This document shows, piece after piece, positions 16,625-26,206 of a stretch of DNA of 64,000 bases. This DNA comes from Arthrobacter sp. B2a2-09 (GTDB taxonomy: Bacteria > Actinomycetota > Actinomycetes > Actinomycetales > Micrococcaceae): NCBI RefSeq assembly GCF_027587375.1, contig NZ_JAMXIC010000015.1, positions 17,318-81,317 of the forward strand, written 5' to 3'. Position numbers and translations under genes: made by a program. Each line of letters starts with the position of its first letter. Position 1 is the stretch's first letter. The notes beneath the pieces were generated by a model that made no database searches, was not told where the DNA came from, and saw only the letters and a program-made list of their open reading frames with translations.

Positions 16625-18484
16625 GGCCGCCGACGACGCATGTGACGACTCTGTCGAGGAGCCCGACGGCGGGATCCCGCCGATCAGGACATTGCTGTGG
16701 TGCGCTTTGCCGTGGTGAAGTTGCAAGGCACTGAGCACCAAGCCGAAATGGCTGAAGGCCTGGGGCATATTGCCAAGTTGGCGGCCCGCATGTGCGTCCC
16801 ATTCTTCGCTCAGCAGGCCCACGTCATTGCGCAAGGCCAGAAGCCTCTCGAAGAGGGCTGTCGCCTCCGCGCGGCGCCCGGCGCCCAATAGTGCGTCCAC
16901 CATCCAGAAGGAACACGCAAGGAAGACGCCCTCCCCACCCGGCAGTCCGTCGTCGCTGTCTTGCGGACGGTAGCGCAGCACAAAGCCGTCTTCCGTCAGC
17001 TCACGCTGGATGGCGTCAATGGTGCCGATCACACGCGGATCGTCGTGCGGCAGGAAGCCCACTTTGGGGATCAGGAGGAGGCTCGCGTCCAACTCCTTGC
17101 TCCCGTAGGACTGGACGAAAGTGTTGCGGTCGGCGTCGAATCCGTGGGTCATGACTTCGTCGTGGATGGTGTCCCGCAAAGCCTCCCAGCGATCTACCGG
17201 GCCGGGCATCCCGGATTCACGGATTCCCCGGACCATCCGGTCAACTGCAACCCATGCCATCACTTTCGAGTGCACGAAGTGGCGCCGCGGGCCCCGTACT
17301 TCCCAAAGTCCGTTGTCGGGCTGGTCCCAGGTGCCCTCAAGGTGGCGCATCAGGGCGGTCTGGATAGCCCAGGACTCATCGCCCACGGTCATCAGCGATG
17401 CGCGGGTCAGGGACAAGCAGTCCAGGACTTCTCCCCAGACGTCCAGCTGAAGCTGCTCCGCTGCCGCATTCCCGATTCGCACCGGCGTCGAACCCTGGTA
17501 TCCCGAAAGCCACGTCAGCTCCGTCTCGGGCAATCTCCGGTGACCGTGCAAGCTGTACATGATCTGGAGGTCGGCCGGGTCGCCGGCTACTGCGCGGAGC
17601 AGCCAATCCCGCCATGCGGTGGCCTCCTCGGTATAGCCGGCGGCGAGGAAGGCTTGAAGGGTCAACGTGGCATCACGCAGCCAGCAATAGCGGTAGTCCC
17701 AATTCCGCGGCCCGCCGATCTGTTCGGGGAGCGAGGTGGTGGCGGCGGCAACAATGCCCCCGGTAGGCGCATAGGTGAGGGCCTTCAGCGTGATCAAGGA
17801 ACGCTGAACGGCTTTCCGGTAAGGCCCCCGGACGGTGCAACGCTTGGACCAATCGGTCCAGAATGCTGCCGTGTCGTCGAGGGCGATATCTGCCTCGACG
17901 GTGCGCGGCCGCCGTTCGTGGCTGGGCGCCCAGGTCAGGACGAAGGGGACGTGGTCGCCGGCGTTCACCGTGAACTCGCTGACCGTGGTGAAGTCCTTGC
18001 CTTTCAACGGCGCCGGGGTCTTGAGGTAGACGGAGTCCGGGCCGGCAACCGCGCGGAGGCCGTGCCTGTCGCGGCGCACCCAGGGCACTACGTGTCCATA
18101 GTCGAACCTCAGGATCAGCTCACCGCGCATCTTGACCGTCCCGCGGATCCCTTCAACCACCCGCACGATGTCCGCGACGCCGTCGCGCGGCGGCATGAAG
18201 TCGATGACCCGGACGTGCCCTTCTTCGGTTTCCCAGTCCGTTTCCAGGATGAGGGTGCCGTCCCGGTACTGGCGGCGCGTGCAAATGCCCCCGGATTCGG
18301 GTGCCAAGAGCCAGCGCCCGGCTTGGGGGGAATCCAGGAGGGCGGCGAAGCACGCGGGCGAATCGAAACGCGGGAGGCACAGCCAGTCTATGGAGCCTGC
18401 CGTGCTGACCAGGGCCGCGGTGTGCAGGTCCCCGATCATTGCATAGTCTTCGATTCTTTGGCCGGTAGGCGCTTGACCGTTCAC
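16604..18484 (-). CDS. Glycoside hydrolase family 15, probable trehalase-type enzyme
   Basis: 626 residues. The N-terminal beta-sandwich begins with IEDYAMIGDLHTAALVSTAGSIDWLCLPRFDSPACFAALL in outline (about 11-50). The (alpha/alpha)6 catalytic barrel has NWDYRYCWLRDA (about 265-276), the acid-type glutamate in NGLWEVRGPRR (near 396) and the base-type glutamate in GLLSEEWD (near 561). This is the pattern of actinobacterial GH15 alpha,alpha-trehalases rather than secreted glucoamylases; no signal peptide is present, so it is cytoplasmic. GTG start overlaps the adenylate kinase stop as GTGA, indicating translational coupling. Glucoamylase-type activity is the alternative. Confidence 0.87.
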   Translation of the reverse strand: MNGQAPTGQRIEDYAMIGDLHTAALVSTAGSIDWLCLPRFDSPACFAALLDSPQAGRWLLAPESGGICTRRQYRDGTLILETDWETEEGHVRVIDFMPPRDGVADIVRVVEGIRGTVKMRGELILRFDYGHVVPWVRRDRHGLRAVAGPDSVYLKTPAPLKGKDFTTVSEFTVNAGDHVPFVLTWAPSHERRPRTVEADIALDDTAAFWTDWSKRCTVRGPYRKAVQRSLITLKALTYAPTGGIVAAATTSLPEQIGGPRNWDYRYCWLRDATLTLQAFLAAGYTEEATAWRDWLLRAVAGDPADLQIMYSLHGHRRLPETELTWLSGYQGSTPVRIGNAAAEQLQLDVWGEVLDCLSLTRASLMTVGDESWAIQTALMRHLEGTWDQPDNGLWEVRGPRRHFVHSKVMAWVAVDRMVRGIRESGMPGPVDRWEALRDTIHDEVMTHGFDADRNTFVQSYGSKELDASLLLIPKVGFLPHDDPRVIGTIDAIQRELTEDGFVLRYRPQDSDDGLPGGEGVFLACSFWMVDALLGAGRRAEATALFERLLALRNDVGLLSEEWDAHAGRQLGNMPQAFSHFGLVLSALQLHHGKAHHSNVLIGGIPPSGSSTESSHASSAASGTALT

Positions 18485-19062
18485 AGTCCCATTCCTAGTG
18501 CTGATTCAATGGCCGCTATGGCCTTGGCCGTGATTTCTTCCCGCTGGCCGGAACCATCCACGGCGAGCACGATTCCGCGCTCGGAGTATCGCTCAACCAC
18601 GGCCTGTGTCTCGGTGCGGTAGAGCTCCAGGCGACGCCGGATCACCGGCGCCGTGTCATCGCTGCGGCCCTGCTCCTGCGCCCTGCGGAGCATTCGTGCC
18701 ACGAGCTCGTCGTCGTCGACCGTCAGTTCGACGACGGCATCGAGCTCCTGCCGCTTGCCGGCGAGAATGCCGTCCAATGCCTCGATCTGTGCCGTCGTGC
18801 GGGGATATCCGTCCAGGAGGAATCCTGCCAGGACATCGGCATTGCCAAGCCGCTGCCGGATCATGGCATTGGTGACGTGATCCGGCACGAACTCGCCGCT
18901 GTCCATGTACTTGCCGGCTTCGGCTCCGAGTTCCGTCTTTCCTCCGACGTGCGCGCGGAAGATGTCTCCGGTGGAAATGGCAGGTATGCCGAAATGCCCG
19001 GCGATGTGCTCAGCCTGGGTACCCTTGCCCGAGCCAGGAGGGCCCATGATGATCAATCGCAA
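18481..19062 (-). CDS. adk: Adenylate kinase, short type (possible paralogue)
   Basis: 193 residues. P-loop GPPGSGKGTQ (about 7-16), nucleoside site ISTGDIFRAHV, LLDGYPRTTAQ (about 82-92) and the short-lid RSDDTAPVIRRRL arginine cluster (about 132-145) are all present, so it should convert ATP plus AMP to two ADP. The start is TTG at 19062 behind GGAGGG. The usual adk lies between secY and map among ribosomal genes; here it is coupled with a GH15 hydrolase, so this is probably a second copy. That needs the rest of the genome to confirm. Confidence 0.88.
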   Translation of the reverse strand: MRLIIMGPPGSGKGTQAEHIAGHFGIPAISTGDIFRAHVGGKTELGAEAGKYMDSGEFVPDHVTNAMIRQRLGNADVLAGFLLDGYPRTTAQIEALDGILAGKRQELDAVVELTVDDDELVARMLRRAQEQGRSDDTAPVIRRRLELYRTETQAVVERYSERGIVLAVDGSGQREEITAKAIAAIESALGMGL

Positions 19063-19161
19063 ATGTCACCCTCCGTTCGTGAAGCGGTTTTGCGTGCCCC
19101 GGCATTGTGGCTAGAGCTTAGCAACTGCGGAGCGCTCGCGGCAGGGCCACGGCAGGCTGCT

Positions 19162-20094
19162 TCAGACCGTGGCGGGGTCGGTGTTGGCACCGCAGAGGAT
19201 CACGGCCACGCGTTCCCCTTCTGCCGGAACATACGCTCCGGAGTTCACGGCCGCGAAAGCGGCGGCTGCGCCATGTTCCACGACTATCCGGTACTGCTCC
19301 CAGAGCAGCGTGCGTGCCGCGGCGATGTCGTCGTCGGACACCAGGACGGTCCGGACGCCCGTGCGGACGGCCACCTCGAAACCGATCCGGCCGATCTGCC
19401 GGGCACCCAGGGAATCTGCGGCGATCCCGGAGACGGCTACGTCAACGGGTGCCCCCGCAGCGAGGGCGGAATACAGGGTGGGAGCATTGTCCGGCTCGAC
19501 GCCAACAACCCGGGCATGACCTTCGACGGCGGCCGCGATTCCCGCCATGAGCCCGCCGCCTCCAACAGCCACCACGACGGTGTCTATCCCGCCCAGCTGT
19601 TCCAGGAGCTCCGAGCCTACGGTGCCGGCGCCGGCGGCAATTTCGGCCTGGTCGTAGGCGTGGCAGTAGACTGCGCCGGTTTCCGCGGCGTAGTCGAGGG
19701 CGGCCTCAAACGCTTCGGCGTACTCGGTTCCGCGCTGGACCACCGTGGCTCCGCTGGCCTTGAGCTTCTTGACCTTCACGGCTGGCGCGGTCTCGGGGAC
19801 AAAAACGGTTGCAGGCACACCGAGTTGCGCCGCGGCATAGGCATTCGCCAGCCCCGCGTTGCCTCCCGAAGCGACCACGATTCCGACATCGTCCTTCAGC
19901 TCGCCGCGTTCCCGGGCGGCCAGCACGCGGTTGAAGGCACCCCTCGCCTTGAACGTCCCCGTGTGCTGCATGAACTCGCATTTGAACCACAACTGCCCCG
20001 GCACCGTCCCGGCGTCCGCCTCGAAAACGGGTGTGCGGCGGATCTTCCCCGCAATCCGGGCGGCAGCTTCATCGACGTCGACGCGTGTGATCAT
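19162..20094 (-). CDS. Threonine/serine dehydratase, PLP-dependent
   Basis: 310 residues of the fold-type II PLP family. The Schiff-base lysine is K49 in TGTFKARGAF. The substrate loop ASGGNAGLANAYAA (about 75-88) and the phosphate-binding glycine loop VAVGGGGLMAGIAAA (about 175-189) are intact. There is no C-terminal ACT domain, so it resembles catabolic or promiscuous threonine/serine ammonia-lyases and serine racemases rather than feedback-controlled IlvA. Neighbours do not define a pathway. Confidence 0.87.
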   Translation of the reverse strand: MITRVDVDEAAARIAGKIRRTPVFEADAGTVPGQLWFKCEFMQHTGTFKARGAFNRVLAARERGELKDDVGIVVASGGNAGLANAYAAAQLGVPATVFVPETAPAVKVKKLKASGATVVQRGTEYAEAFEAALDYAAETGAVYCHAYDQAEIAAGAGTVGSELLEQLGGIDTVVVAVGGGGLMAGIAAAVEGHARVVGVEPDNAPTLYSALAAGAPVDVAVSGIAADSLGARQIGRIGFEVAVRTGVRTVLVSDDDIAAARTLLWEQYRIVVEHGAAAAFAAVNSGAYVPAEGERVAVILCGANTDPATV

Positions 20095-20162
20095 GGGAAG
20101 TCCTCGTTCCGTGCGGTCCGATCATGGGCAGGCGCTAAGCCTCAGGCTATCGCGTGCCGCGT

Positions 20163-20435
20163 TTAGAAGGACTCGACGTCGGCCGTTCCGAGCTGCTGCC
20201 GGCGAGCCTGGCGGTTCCGCCACCAACGGCGGGCGAGGTCCACTGCGGCCCAGATTCCGGCGAGGGGAGACAGCACAACCACGCCGTAGATGAAGATCAT
20301 CCACGTCAGGATGGCCAAGGGCGGCTGCCCTCCGCTCAACCAGGACAACCCGCCGAGCAAGCCGATTGTCCAGAACAAAACCACGCCCACGAGTACGGCT
20401 CCCGCCGGAAAATACTCGCTCCTCACAACAGCCAT
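20163..20435 (-). CDS. Small membrane protein of unknown function
   Basis: 90 residues with two strongly hydrophobic segments (about 10-30 and 40-65) separated by a short loop LSGGQPP, and a basic cytoplasmic-type tail (ARRWWRNRQARRQQ). The start at 20435 has GGTGGAG a few bases upstream; GTG at 20471 is the longer alternative. Family not recognised. Confidence 0.55.
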   Translation of the reverse strand: MAVVRSEYFPAGAVLVGVVLFWTIGLLGGLSWLSGGQPPLAILTWMIFIYGVVVLSPLAGIWAAVDLARRWWRNRQARRQQLGTADVESF

Positions 20436-20640
20436 CAGTGTCTCCACCGGCTGCCACCTGCCTTCCATCACCGCACCCGAATAACTTCAGTATGCATCCG
20501 AAAAAACGCCGGACACGGTCAGCGCGCGGGCGAAGTGACGAACATAACCGCGGAGGGCGTGTCGCCACGGATTTTGGGGCCTATGTGACGGGTGGAACGG
20601 CGGCGTAGTCTGTAAACACGCACGGTTGATAGCTGGAAAA

Positions 20641-22815
20641 ATGGCTCCGAAGAACAACCCGAAAAGTGGTTTGGCCAGGGTCCTGCGAAGGGTCTTCGGA
20701 TTCTTCGTGGTGAGTGCGGTTTGTGGCGTATTGGCCGCCGGGCTAGTAGTCCCCGGTGTGGCGTCGGCCGGGATGGCCGTGAGCGGTTCGATCGAGTACT
20801 TCGACAACCTGCCGGGTGATCTGGTGGTCAACGCGCCGTCACAGTCCACCAAAGTGCTCAGTGCGGACGGAAAGACAATCGCCACCTTCTATGCGGAGAA
20901 CCGGGTGAGGGTCAGCCTGGACCAGATGTCGCCCTACATCAAGGATGCGATCGTCGCCGTCGAGGACAACCGCTTCTATGCGCACGGCGGCATCGACCCC
21001 CAAGGCATTCTCAGGGCGTTAGCGTCCAACTTCACCAGGGGCACCAACGAGGGTGCGTCGACCCTGACCCAGCAGTACGTGACCAACGTACTCAACGAGT
21101 CCCGTTTGGCGGCGGGCCAGACCGGACAGGTGGTGCTGAGCGGTCAGAAAACCCTGGGTGACAAGGTGCGCGAAATGAAACTCGCCGTCGAACTCGAGAA
21201 GAAATTCACGAAGGGCCAGATCCTGGAGGGCTACCTCAATATCGTGTTCTTCAACCGGGACGCGTACGGCATCGAAGCCGCGGCGCGGCACTTCTTCAGC
21301 GTGTCCGCGAAGGACCTGAGCCTGCCACAGGCGGCCCTGCTCGCCGGCCTGGTCAACAGTCCCAGCTACTACGACCCATCCGTCCATCCGGACAACTCCA
21401 TCAAACGGCGCAACCTGGTATTGGCCGACATGCTCGCCCAGCACAAGATCCAGCAGGCAGCCTACGCGGCCGCCGTCGCTACTCCCCTCAAGCTCAACAT
21501 CACACCGGGGAAGCAGGGCTGCGCCGCCGCGGACATGGCCGTGTACTTCTGCGACTACATCTCGCACCTCGTCCTCAACGATCCCGCGTACGGTGCCAGC
21601 GTCACGGACCGGGAACAGCTTCTGTACCGCGGCGGCTTGACGATCACCACCACCTTGGACAGCCGCTTGCAGTCAGTGGCACAGCCGCAGGTCGATGCCA
21701 CGGCAGGGGCGAATCCGGACAAATGGGGCGCCTCCTTGGTCTCAGTGCAGCCCGGCACTGGCAAGATCCTGGCCATGGCACAGAACACGGTGTTTCTTGC
21801 CGAGCCCGGCAAATTCGATACCCAACTCAACTTCAACGTTGATGCCGTGGACGCCAACGGCAATGACCTCAACGGAGCCGGAGGCTTCCAGCCAGGTTCC
21901 GCCATGAAGCCGTTCACTTTCACGGAGTGGCTCAACGAGGGCAAGTCCATGACCACAGTGGTGGACGCGTCGCGGAGAGTCTATCCACTCGGATTCCCTT
22001 GGAGGGACAGCTGCGGGAGGGTACTGGGCGGATACAGCACAGCCCAGGAAATCGCGGGCCTTGGCACAGCTGACGATCTCCGAAACAACGACGAGGGATA
22101 CTACCGCCCGATGCCCGTCAACTACGGGCTCTACAACTCCATCAACACCGCAACCTTTGCGGAGGCGACCCAACTGGACTTCTGCGGCATCCAGAAAGTG
22201 GTGGATGCGGTGGGTCTCCACAGCGGAGTGGACAACGCACCCGTGAACATGCACCAATTGGGCAACCTCCTCGGCGGCACCGAAATATCGCCGCTGGTGA
22301 TGGCCGACGCCTTTGCCACATTCGCCAACGACGGCACGTACTGCGCGCCGATCGCGATTGTGGGCATCACGGATCCATCCGGCGGGAAGCTGCCCGCCCA
22401 AGCCAGTTCATGCCACCCGGCCATCAAGCCCGATGTTGCCCGCGGCGTCAGCTCCGTGCTCCAGGACGTCCTGAAACGGGGATCCGGCATCTACATCCAA
22501 CCGAAGGTTCAGGACCTGTTCCCCACCGCTGCGAAAACGGGAACAAACAACAGCAACGGCTCCACCTGGGTGGTCGGATACACCACCGGGCTCGCCACGG
22601 CGTCCTTCTTCGGCGACACCATGGCAGGACAGAGCCGGGCCGGACAGAACGTCACCATCAACGGCAAGTTCTACACCGCCGTCGACGGTTACATGCTGGC
22701 CGGGCCGCAGTGGGCCAACTACATGACGCAAGTGGCCGGACTCTACCCGACGGCCGCCTTCCCGGCGCCGCCCGCGTCGATGGAGGGGACGCCGACGCCG
22801 CGTCCTTCCCGGTGA
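20641..22815 (+). CDS. Bifunctional penicillin-binding protein (class A, GT51 plus transpeptidase)
   Basis: 724 residues. An N-terminal membrane anchor (about 15-40) is followed by a GT51 glycosyltransferase with EDNRFYAHGGIDPQG (catalytic Glu near 106), GASTLTQQYVTNVL and ILEGYLNIVFFN. The transpeptidase domain carries SxxK as GSAMKPF (about 420), SxN as NSIN (about 499) and KTGTNNS (about 630). It polymerises and cross-links peptidoglycan outside the membrane. ATG at 20641 is preferred over TTG at 20626, though neither has a strong ribosome site. No PASTA repeats follow; the tail is Pro/Ser-rich. Transcribed alone. Confidence 0.92.
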   Translation: MAPKNNPKSGLARVLRRVFGFFVVSAVCGVLAAGLVVPGVASAGMAVSGSIEYFDNLPGDLVVNAPSQSTKVLSADGKTIATFYAENRVRVSLDQMSPYIKDAIVAVEDNRFYAHGGIDPQGILRALASNFTRGTNEGASTLTQQYVTNVLNESRLAAGQTGQVVLSGQKTLGDKVREMKLAVELEKKFTKGQILEGYLNIVFFNRDAYGIEAAARHFFSVSAKDLSLPQAALLAGLVNSPSYYDPSVHPDNSIKRRNLVLADMLAQHKIQQAAYAAAVATPLKLNITPGKQGCAAADMAVYFCDYISHLVLNDPAYGASVTDREQLLYRGGLTITTTLDSRLQSVAQPQVDATAGANPDKWGASLVSVQPGTGKILAMAQNTVFLAEPGKFDTQLNFNVDAVDANGNDLNGAGGFQPGSAMKPFTFTEWLNEGKSMTTVVDASRRVYPLGFPWRDSCGRVLGGYSTAQEIAGLGTADDLRNNDEGYYRPMPVNYGLYNSINTATFAEATQLDFCGIQKVVDAVGLHSGVDNAPVNMHQLGNLLGGTEISPLVMADAFATFANDGTYCAPIAIVGITDPSGGKLPAQASSCHPAIKPDVARGVSSVLQDVLKRGSGIYIQPKVQDLFPTAAKTGTNNSNGSTWVVGYTTGLATASFFGDTMAGQSRAGQNVTINGKFYTAVDGYMLAGPQWANYMTQVAGLYPTAAFPAPPASMEGTPTPRPSR

Positions 22816-22818
22816 GCT

Positions 22819-23495
22819 TCAGAACTCCTGTCCGGTAGCACGGATCATTACTTCGGAGACGTCGACGCCGGGTGGCTGGGCGAGTGCCCAGAGCATGGTT
22901 CCTGCCACAGACTCAGGCGCGATGGCGGCGTCGGGAGCGTCCTTCCACAAGGGAGTGTCCACATGGCCGGGGGCGATGTGCAGCACCCGGACACCTGTTC
23001 CCACGAGCTGCTGACGGAGTGATTCGGCGTAGCCGGTCACTGCCCATTTGGTGGCCGTGTAGAGGTTTCCGGGGTACACCTTGCGCCCGGCCGTGCTGCC
23101 CATGAGCACCATGTGCCCCGGTTGGCCTTGAGCTGCGGCAGGGCGGCCTTGGCCAGTATCGCGGGGCCATAGACATTGGTCAGCACCATGTCCCGCCATC
23201 GTTCGGGGTCGCCGTCGGCAAGGTCCCCAGGGGCGGAGAAACCGGCGTTGGCCACCGCGACGTCAATTCCGCCCAGGAAGTCCACTGCCGCAGCGACCGC
23301 GCCACGGGTCCGTTCCCAGTCCCCGGCGTCCGCCACCATCCCGCCCACGTGCCCCAGCCCGGAGCACGACTCAAGGAACGCTGCCAGCCGCCCTGCGTCG
23401 CGCCCGGTGGTGAAAACGGAGTGGCCGGCGCGGAGAGATTCCCGGACCAGGGCGGCACCGATCCCGCTGGTGCCGCCCGTCACGATGATGCGCAC
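22819..23495 (-). pseudogene. Short-chain dehydrogenase/reductase broken by a single-base frameshift
   Basis: The N-terminal half, from GTG at 23495, encodes TGGTSGIGAALV cofactor binding and VAVANAGFSAPGDLADG; the C-terminal half, in another frame, encodes VLMGSTAGRKVYPGNLYTATKWAVTGYAESL with the catalytic Ser, Tyr and Lys, and runs to 22819. The frames join at the run of four C at 23116-23119 (G on the coding strand); one extra base there restores one continuous SDR of ordinary length. This could be a real inactivating mutation, phase variation in a homopolymer, or a sequence error. It lies 16 bp after the upstream dehydrogenase gene and is the last gene of the operon. Confidence 0.8.
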
Positions 23496-23511
23496 TATGC
23501 TCGCGTTCCCA

Positions 23512-25017
23512 TCAGGAAGGATCCGCGATCCCGATGTAGCGGGTTTCCAAGTATTCCTCGATGCCTTCGGTGCCACCTTCGCGGCCCAGGCCGGACTGCT
23601 TGACGCCTCCGAACGGGGCCGCGGGGTTGGACACGATGCCGGTATTCAACCCGAACATGCCCACGTCGACCTTCTCGGAGAGCCGGATGCCGCGGTTAAG
23701 GTCCCGCGTGTAGGCGTAGGCCACCAGCCCGAATTCGGTGTCGTTTGCCAGGGCGATCGCCTCGGCCTCTGTGCTGAAGCTGACCACGGGCGCCACCGGT
23801 CCGAAGACTTCTTCCTGCAGGATCCGCGCGGTGGACGGCACGTTCTTCAGCACCGTGGGCGGGTAGAAGTAGCCCTCACCATCCGACGGCGCGCCCCCGG
23901 TAAGTGCCGTGGCTCCCCCGGCGACGGCGTCCTGCACCAGTTCATCCACCTTGGCACGGCTCTTGGCGTCGATGAGAGGCCCAATGTTGGTGCCCTCGGC
24001 CGAGCCGCGGCCGAGCCTGAGGGAACCCATACGGTCCGCGAGGCCCTGGCTGAATTGAAGGGCCAGCGACTCGTGGACAATAAAGCGGTTGGCCGCCGTG
24101 CAGGCCTCGCCCATATTCCGCAGCTTGGCCAGCATGGCTCCGTCCAACGCCGCATCCAGGTCCGCGTCCTCGAACACCAGGAAGGGTGCGTTGCCGCCCA
24201 GTTCCATGGAGGTCCGTAGCACCTGGTGGGCGGAGTCGGCGATGAGCTGCCGGCCCACTCCGGTGGAGCCCGTAAAGGACAATTTCCGCAGCCGGCTATC
24301 CCGGATCAACGGTCCGGTCACATCGCCGGGGCGCGTGGTGGGGATGACATTCAGGACCCCGGCAGGCAGGCCGGCTTCCTGGAACACCTCGGTGAGCAGC
24401 AGGGCCGTCAGCGGCGTCAGGTTGGCCGGTTTAAGCACCATGGTGCAGCCTGCGGCCACGGCCGGCGCGATCTTGCGGGTGGCCATGGCCAGTGGGAAGT
24501 TCCACGGCGTGATGAACAGGCACGGACCCACCGGTCGCTTGGTCACCAGAAGCCGGGACTTACCATCCGGCGCCGTGGAATAGCGGCCCGAGATACGCAC
24601 GGCTTCCTCGGAAAACCATCGTAGGAACTCGGCGCCATAGGCCACTTCACCCCGCGATTCTGCCAGTGGTTTGCCCATTTCCAGGGTCATGGCCAGGGCA
24701 AAATCGTCGGCACGCTCGGTGACCAGCTCGAAGGCGCGACGCAGGATCTCGCCGCGTTCGCGCGGCGGCGTCGCAGCCCAGCTGTCCTGGACCCGGGCTG
24801 CGGCGGCCAGTGCGCGCTCGCCGTCGGACGGTGAAGCGTCCGCGATCCAAGCCAGCGTGGCGCCCGTGGAGGGGTCCTCGACGGCGGAGGTGGCGCCGTC
24901 GGACGCGTCGATCCATTCGCCGTCGATGAACAGCTGCTTCGGCAGTGTTGCGATGAACGCGACTTCCGAGTCCGTCACGGTCGGGTAGCTCGCGGTAGGG
25001 GCAAGGGTGTTTTCCAC
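23512..25017 (-). CDS. NAD(P)-dependent aldehyde dehydrogenase, succinate-semialdehyde-dehydrogenase type
   Basis: 501 residues of the ALDH superfamily, closest in pattern to GabD-type succinate-semialdehyde dehydrogenases. Cofactor and structural motifs include FITPWNFPLAMATRKIAPA (about 169-187) and SFTGSTGVGRQL; the catalytic Glu is in MELGGNAPFLVF and the catalytic Cys in GEACTAANRF (near 304). The GTG start abuts the stop of the alcohol dehydrogenase gene. In this operon it probably oxidises a semialdehyde formed by, or upstream of, the alcohol dehydrogenase and reductase steps. The true substrate is unknown. Confidence 0.87.
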   Translation of the reverse strand: MENTLAPTASYPTVTDSEVAFIATLPKQLFIDGEWIDASDGATSAVEDPSTGATLAWIADASPSDGERALAAAARVQDSWAATPPRERGEILRRAFELVTERADDFALAMTLEMGKPLAESRGEVAYGAEFLRWFSEEAVRISGRYSTAPDGKSRLLVTKRPVGPCLFITPWNFPLAMATRKIAPAVAAGCTMVLKPANLTPLTALLLTEVFQEAGLPAGVLNVIPTTRPGDVTGPLIRDSRLRKLSFTGSTGVGRQLIADSAHQVLRTSMELGGNAPFLVFEDADLDAALDGAMLAKLRNMGEACTAANRFIVHESLALQFSQGLADRMGSLRLGRGSAEGTNIGPLIDAKSRAKVDELVQDAVAGGATALTGGAPSDGEGYFYPPTVLKNVPSTARILQEEVFGPVAPVVSFSTEAEAIALANDTEFGLVAYAYTRDLNRGIRLSEKVDVGMFGLNTGIVSNPAAPFGGVKQSGLGREGGTEGIEEYLETRYIGIADPS

Positions 25018-26205
25018 TTACAGTGCTTTCTCGAGGATCGTGCGGATTTCGACGGCGGTGGGCGGCACCGGCGTGTTGTTGATAACGGCATCGGCCAGGG
25101 TGTCTTCCACGAGCGAATCCAGATCCGCCGGGGTGACGCCGAAGTCAGTCAATCGAGCCGTCATCCCGACTTCCCGGGCCAGGGCAGCGACCGCGGAGAC
25201 GGCAGACTCGGCGTTGGCCTCGACGGTGGCGGCCGTGTCCCCTACGCCCAGCGCGAAGGCCAGGCGGGCAGTCCGGTCCAGGCGGTTGCGGAGGTTCAGC
25301 CGGAGCACGTCCTCGATCACCAGGCACAGCGCCAGGCCGTGCGGGATGTTGAAGCGGCCGCCCAGCGGGTGCGCAATGGCGTGGACCAAGCCGAGGCCCG
25401 TGTGCGAGAAGCCGACCCCTGCGATGTGCGAAGCCAGGAGCAGCTGCGATCGGGCCTCAAGGTCCGATCCGTCAGCCACTGCGCGGGGCAGGAACTCGGC
25501 CACCATGGACACCACTTGGAGGGCGATACCGTCCGAATAAGGGTTCCGGCGGATGGAGGAGTACGACTCGATCGCGTGGGTGAGCGCATCCATTCCGGTG
25601 GCGGCGGTCGCCTTTGGCGGCAGTCCGAGCGTCAGCTCGGGGTCGAGGACGGCGGCCTTGGGCAACGCGGATTCGTGGCCCACGTAGAACTTCCGGTGGG
25701 CCTCGACGTCGGTGACCACACCGAAGGCGTTGACCTCGGCGCCGGTGCCGGCCGTGGTCGGAACAGCCACGATGGGCAGCGCCGGGTTGGCGAAGTGGTT
25801 GCTGTAGTCCAGGCCTGCACCGCGGGCCGGGTTCACGGCTCCCAGGGAGATCCCCTTGGCCGCGTCCATGGACGAGCCGCCGCCCACGGCGACGAGGACG
25901 TCCACTCCGGAGGACGCTGCCAGGTCCGAGCCCGCATCGACGCAGGTGGTGGTCGGGTTGGGGGTGACGCCGTCGAATACGGTGACGCCCAGTCCGGCCG
26001 CCTCAAGCGAGGCGCGGACGGCAGCCACGACGTCGGTGGTGGCGAGGAACGGGTCCGTGACGATCAGCGCCGACTTGGCACCGATCGCGGCCACGATCCT
26101 GCCCACCTCGGTGACCTTGCCCCGGCCGAAGTAGGCCGTCGGTTTCGGGTCCAGGGTCAGTTCCGTGGAGGCCAGCTCCGCGTGGACCTGCATCCGGGTA
26201 TGCAT
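25018..26205 (-). CDS. Iron-containing (group III) alcohol dehydrogenase
   Basis: 395 residues. NAD-binding motif GGGSSMDAAKG (about 97-107), PTTAGTGAEVNAFGV (about 138-152), and metal-ligand region ATGMDALTHAIESY with later LVHAIAHPLGGRFNIPHG (about 258-275). It interconverts an alcohol and an aldehyde or ketone. Start at 26205 has AAGGAG seven bases upstream; the frame runs 8 codons further. It is embedded tightly between two other oxidoreductase genes of the same operon (1-bp and 0-bp gaps). Substrate not predictable; related enzymes handle lactaldehyde, 4-hydroxybutyrate and 1,3-propanediol. Confidence 0.88.
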   Translation of the reverse strand: MHTRMQVHAELASTELTLDPKPTAYFGRGKVTEVGRIVAAIGAKSALIVTDPFLATTDVVAAVRASLEAAGLGVTVFDGVTPNPTTTCVDAGSDLAASSGVDVLVAVGGGSSMDAAKGISLGAVNPARGAGLDYSNHFANPALPIVAVPTTAGTGAEVNAFGVVTDVEAHRKFYVGHESALPKAAVLDPELTLGLPPKATAATGMDALTHAIESYSSIRRNPYSDGIALQVVSMVAEFLPRAVADGSDLEARSQLLLASHIAGVGFSHTGLGLVHAIAHPLGGRFNIPHGLALCLVIEDVLRLNLRNRLDRTARLAFALGVGDTAATVEANAESAVSAVAALAREVGMTARLTDFGVTPADLDSLVEDTLADAVINNTPVPPTAVEIRTILEKAL

Positions 26206-26206
26206 C

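Noticed and set aside
16961..18622. 553-codon plus-strand frame
   Set aside because: Antisense to the GH15 gene; Arg/Gly/Val-rich composition typical of a shadow frame in GC-rich DNA.
18877..20166. 429-codon plus-strand frame
   Set aside because: Antisense to the adenylate kinase and threonine dehydratase genes, both of which have complete motifs.
22819..23495. Two separate small genes instead of one broken SDR
   Set aside because: The halves carry complementary parts of one SDR and join across a four-base homopolymer; neither is complete alone.
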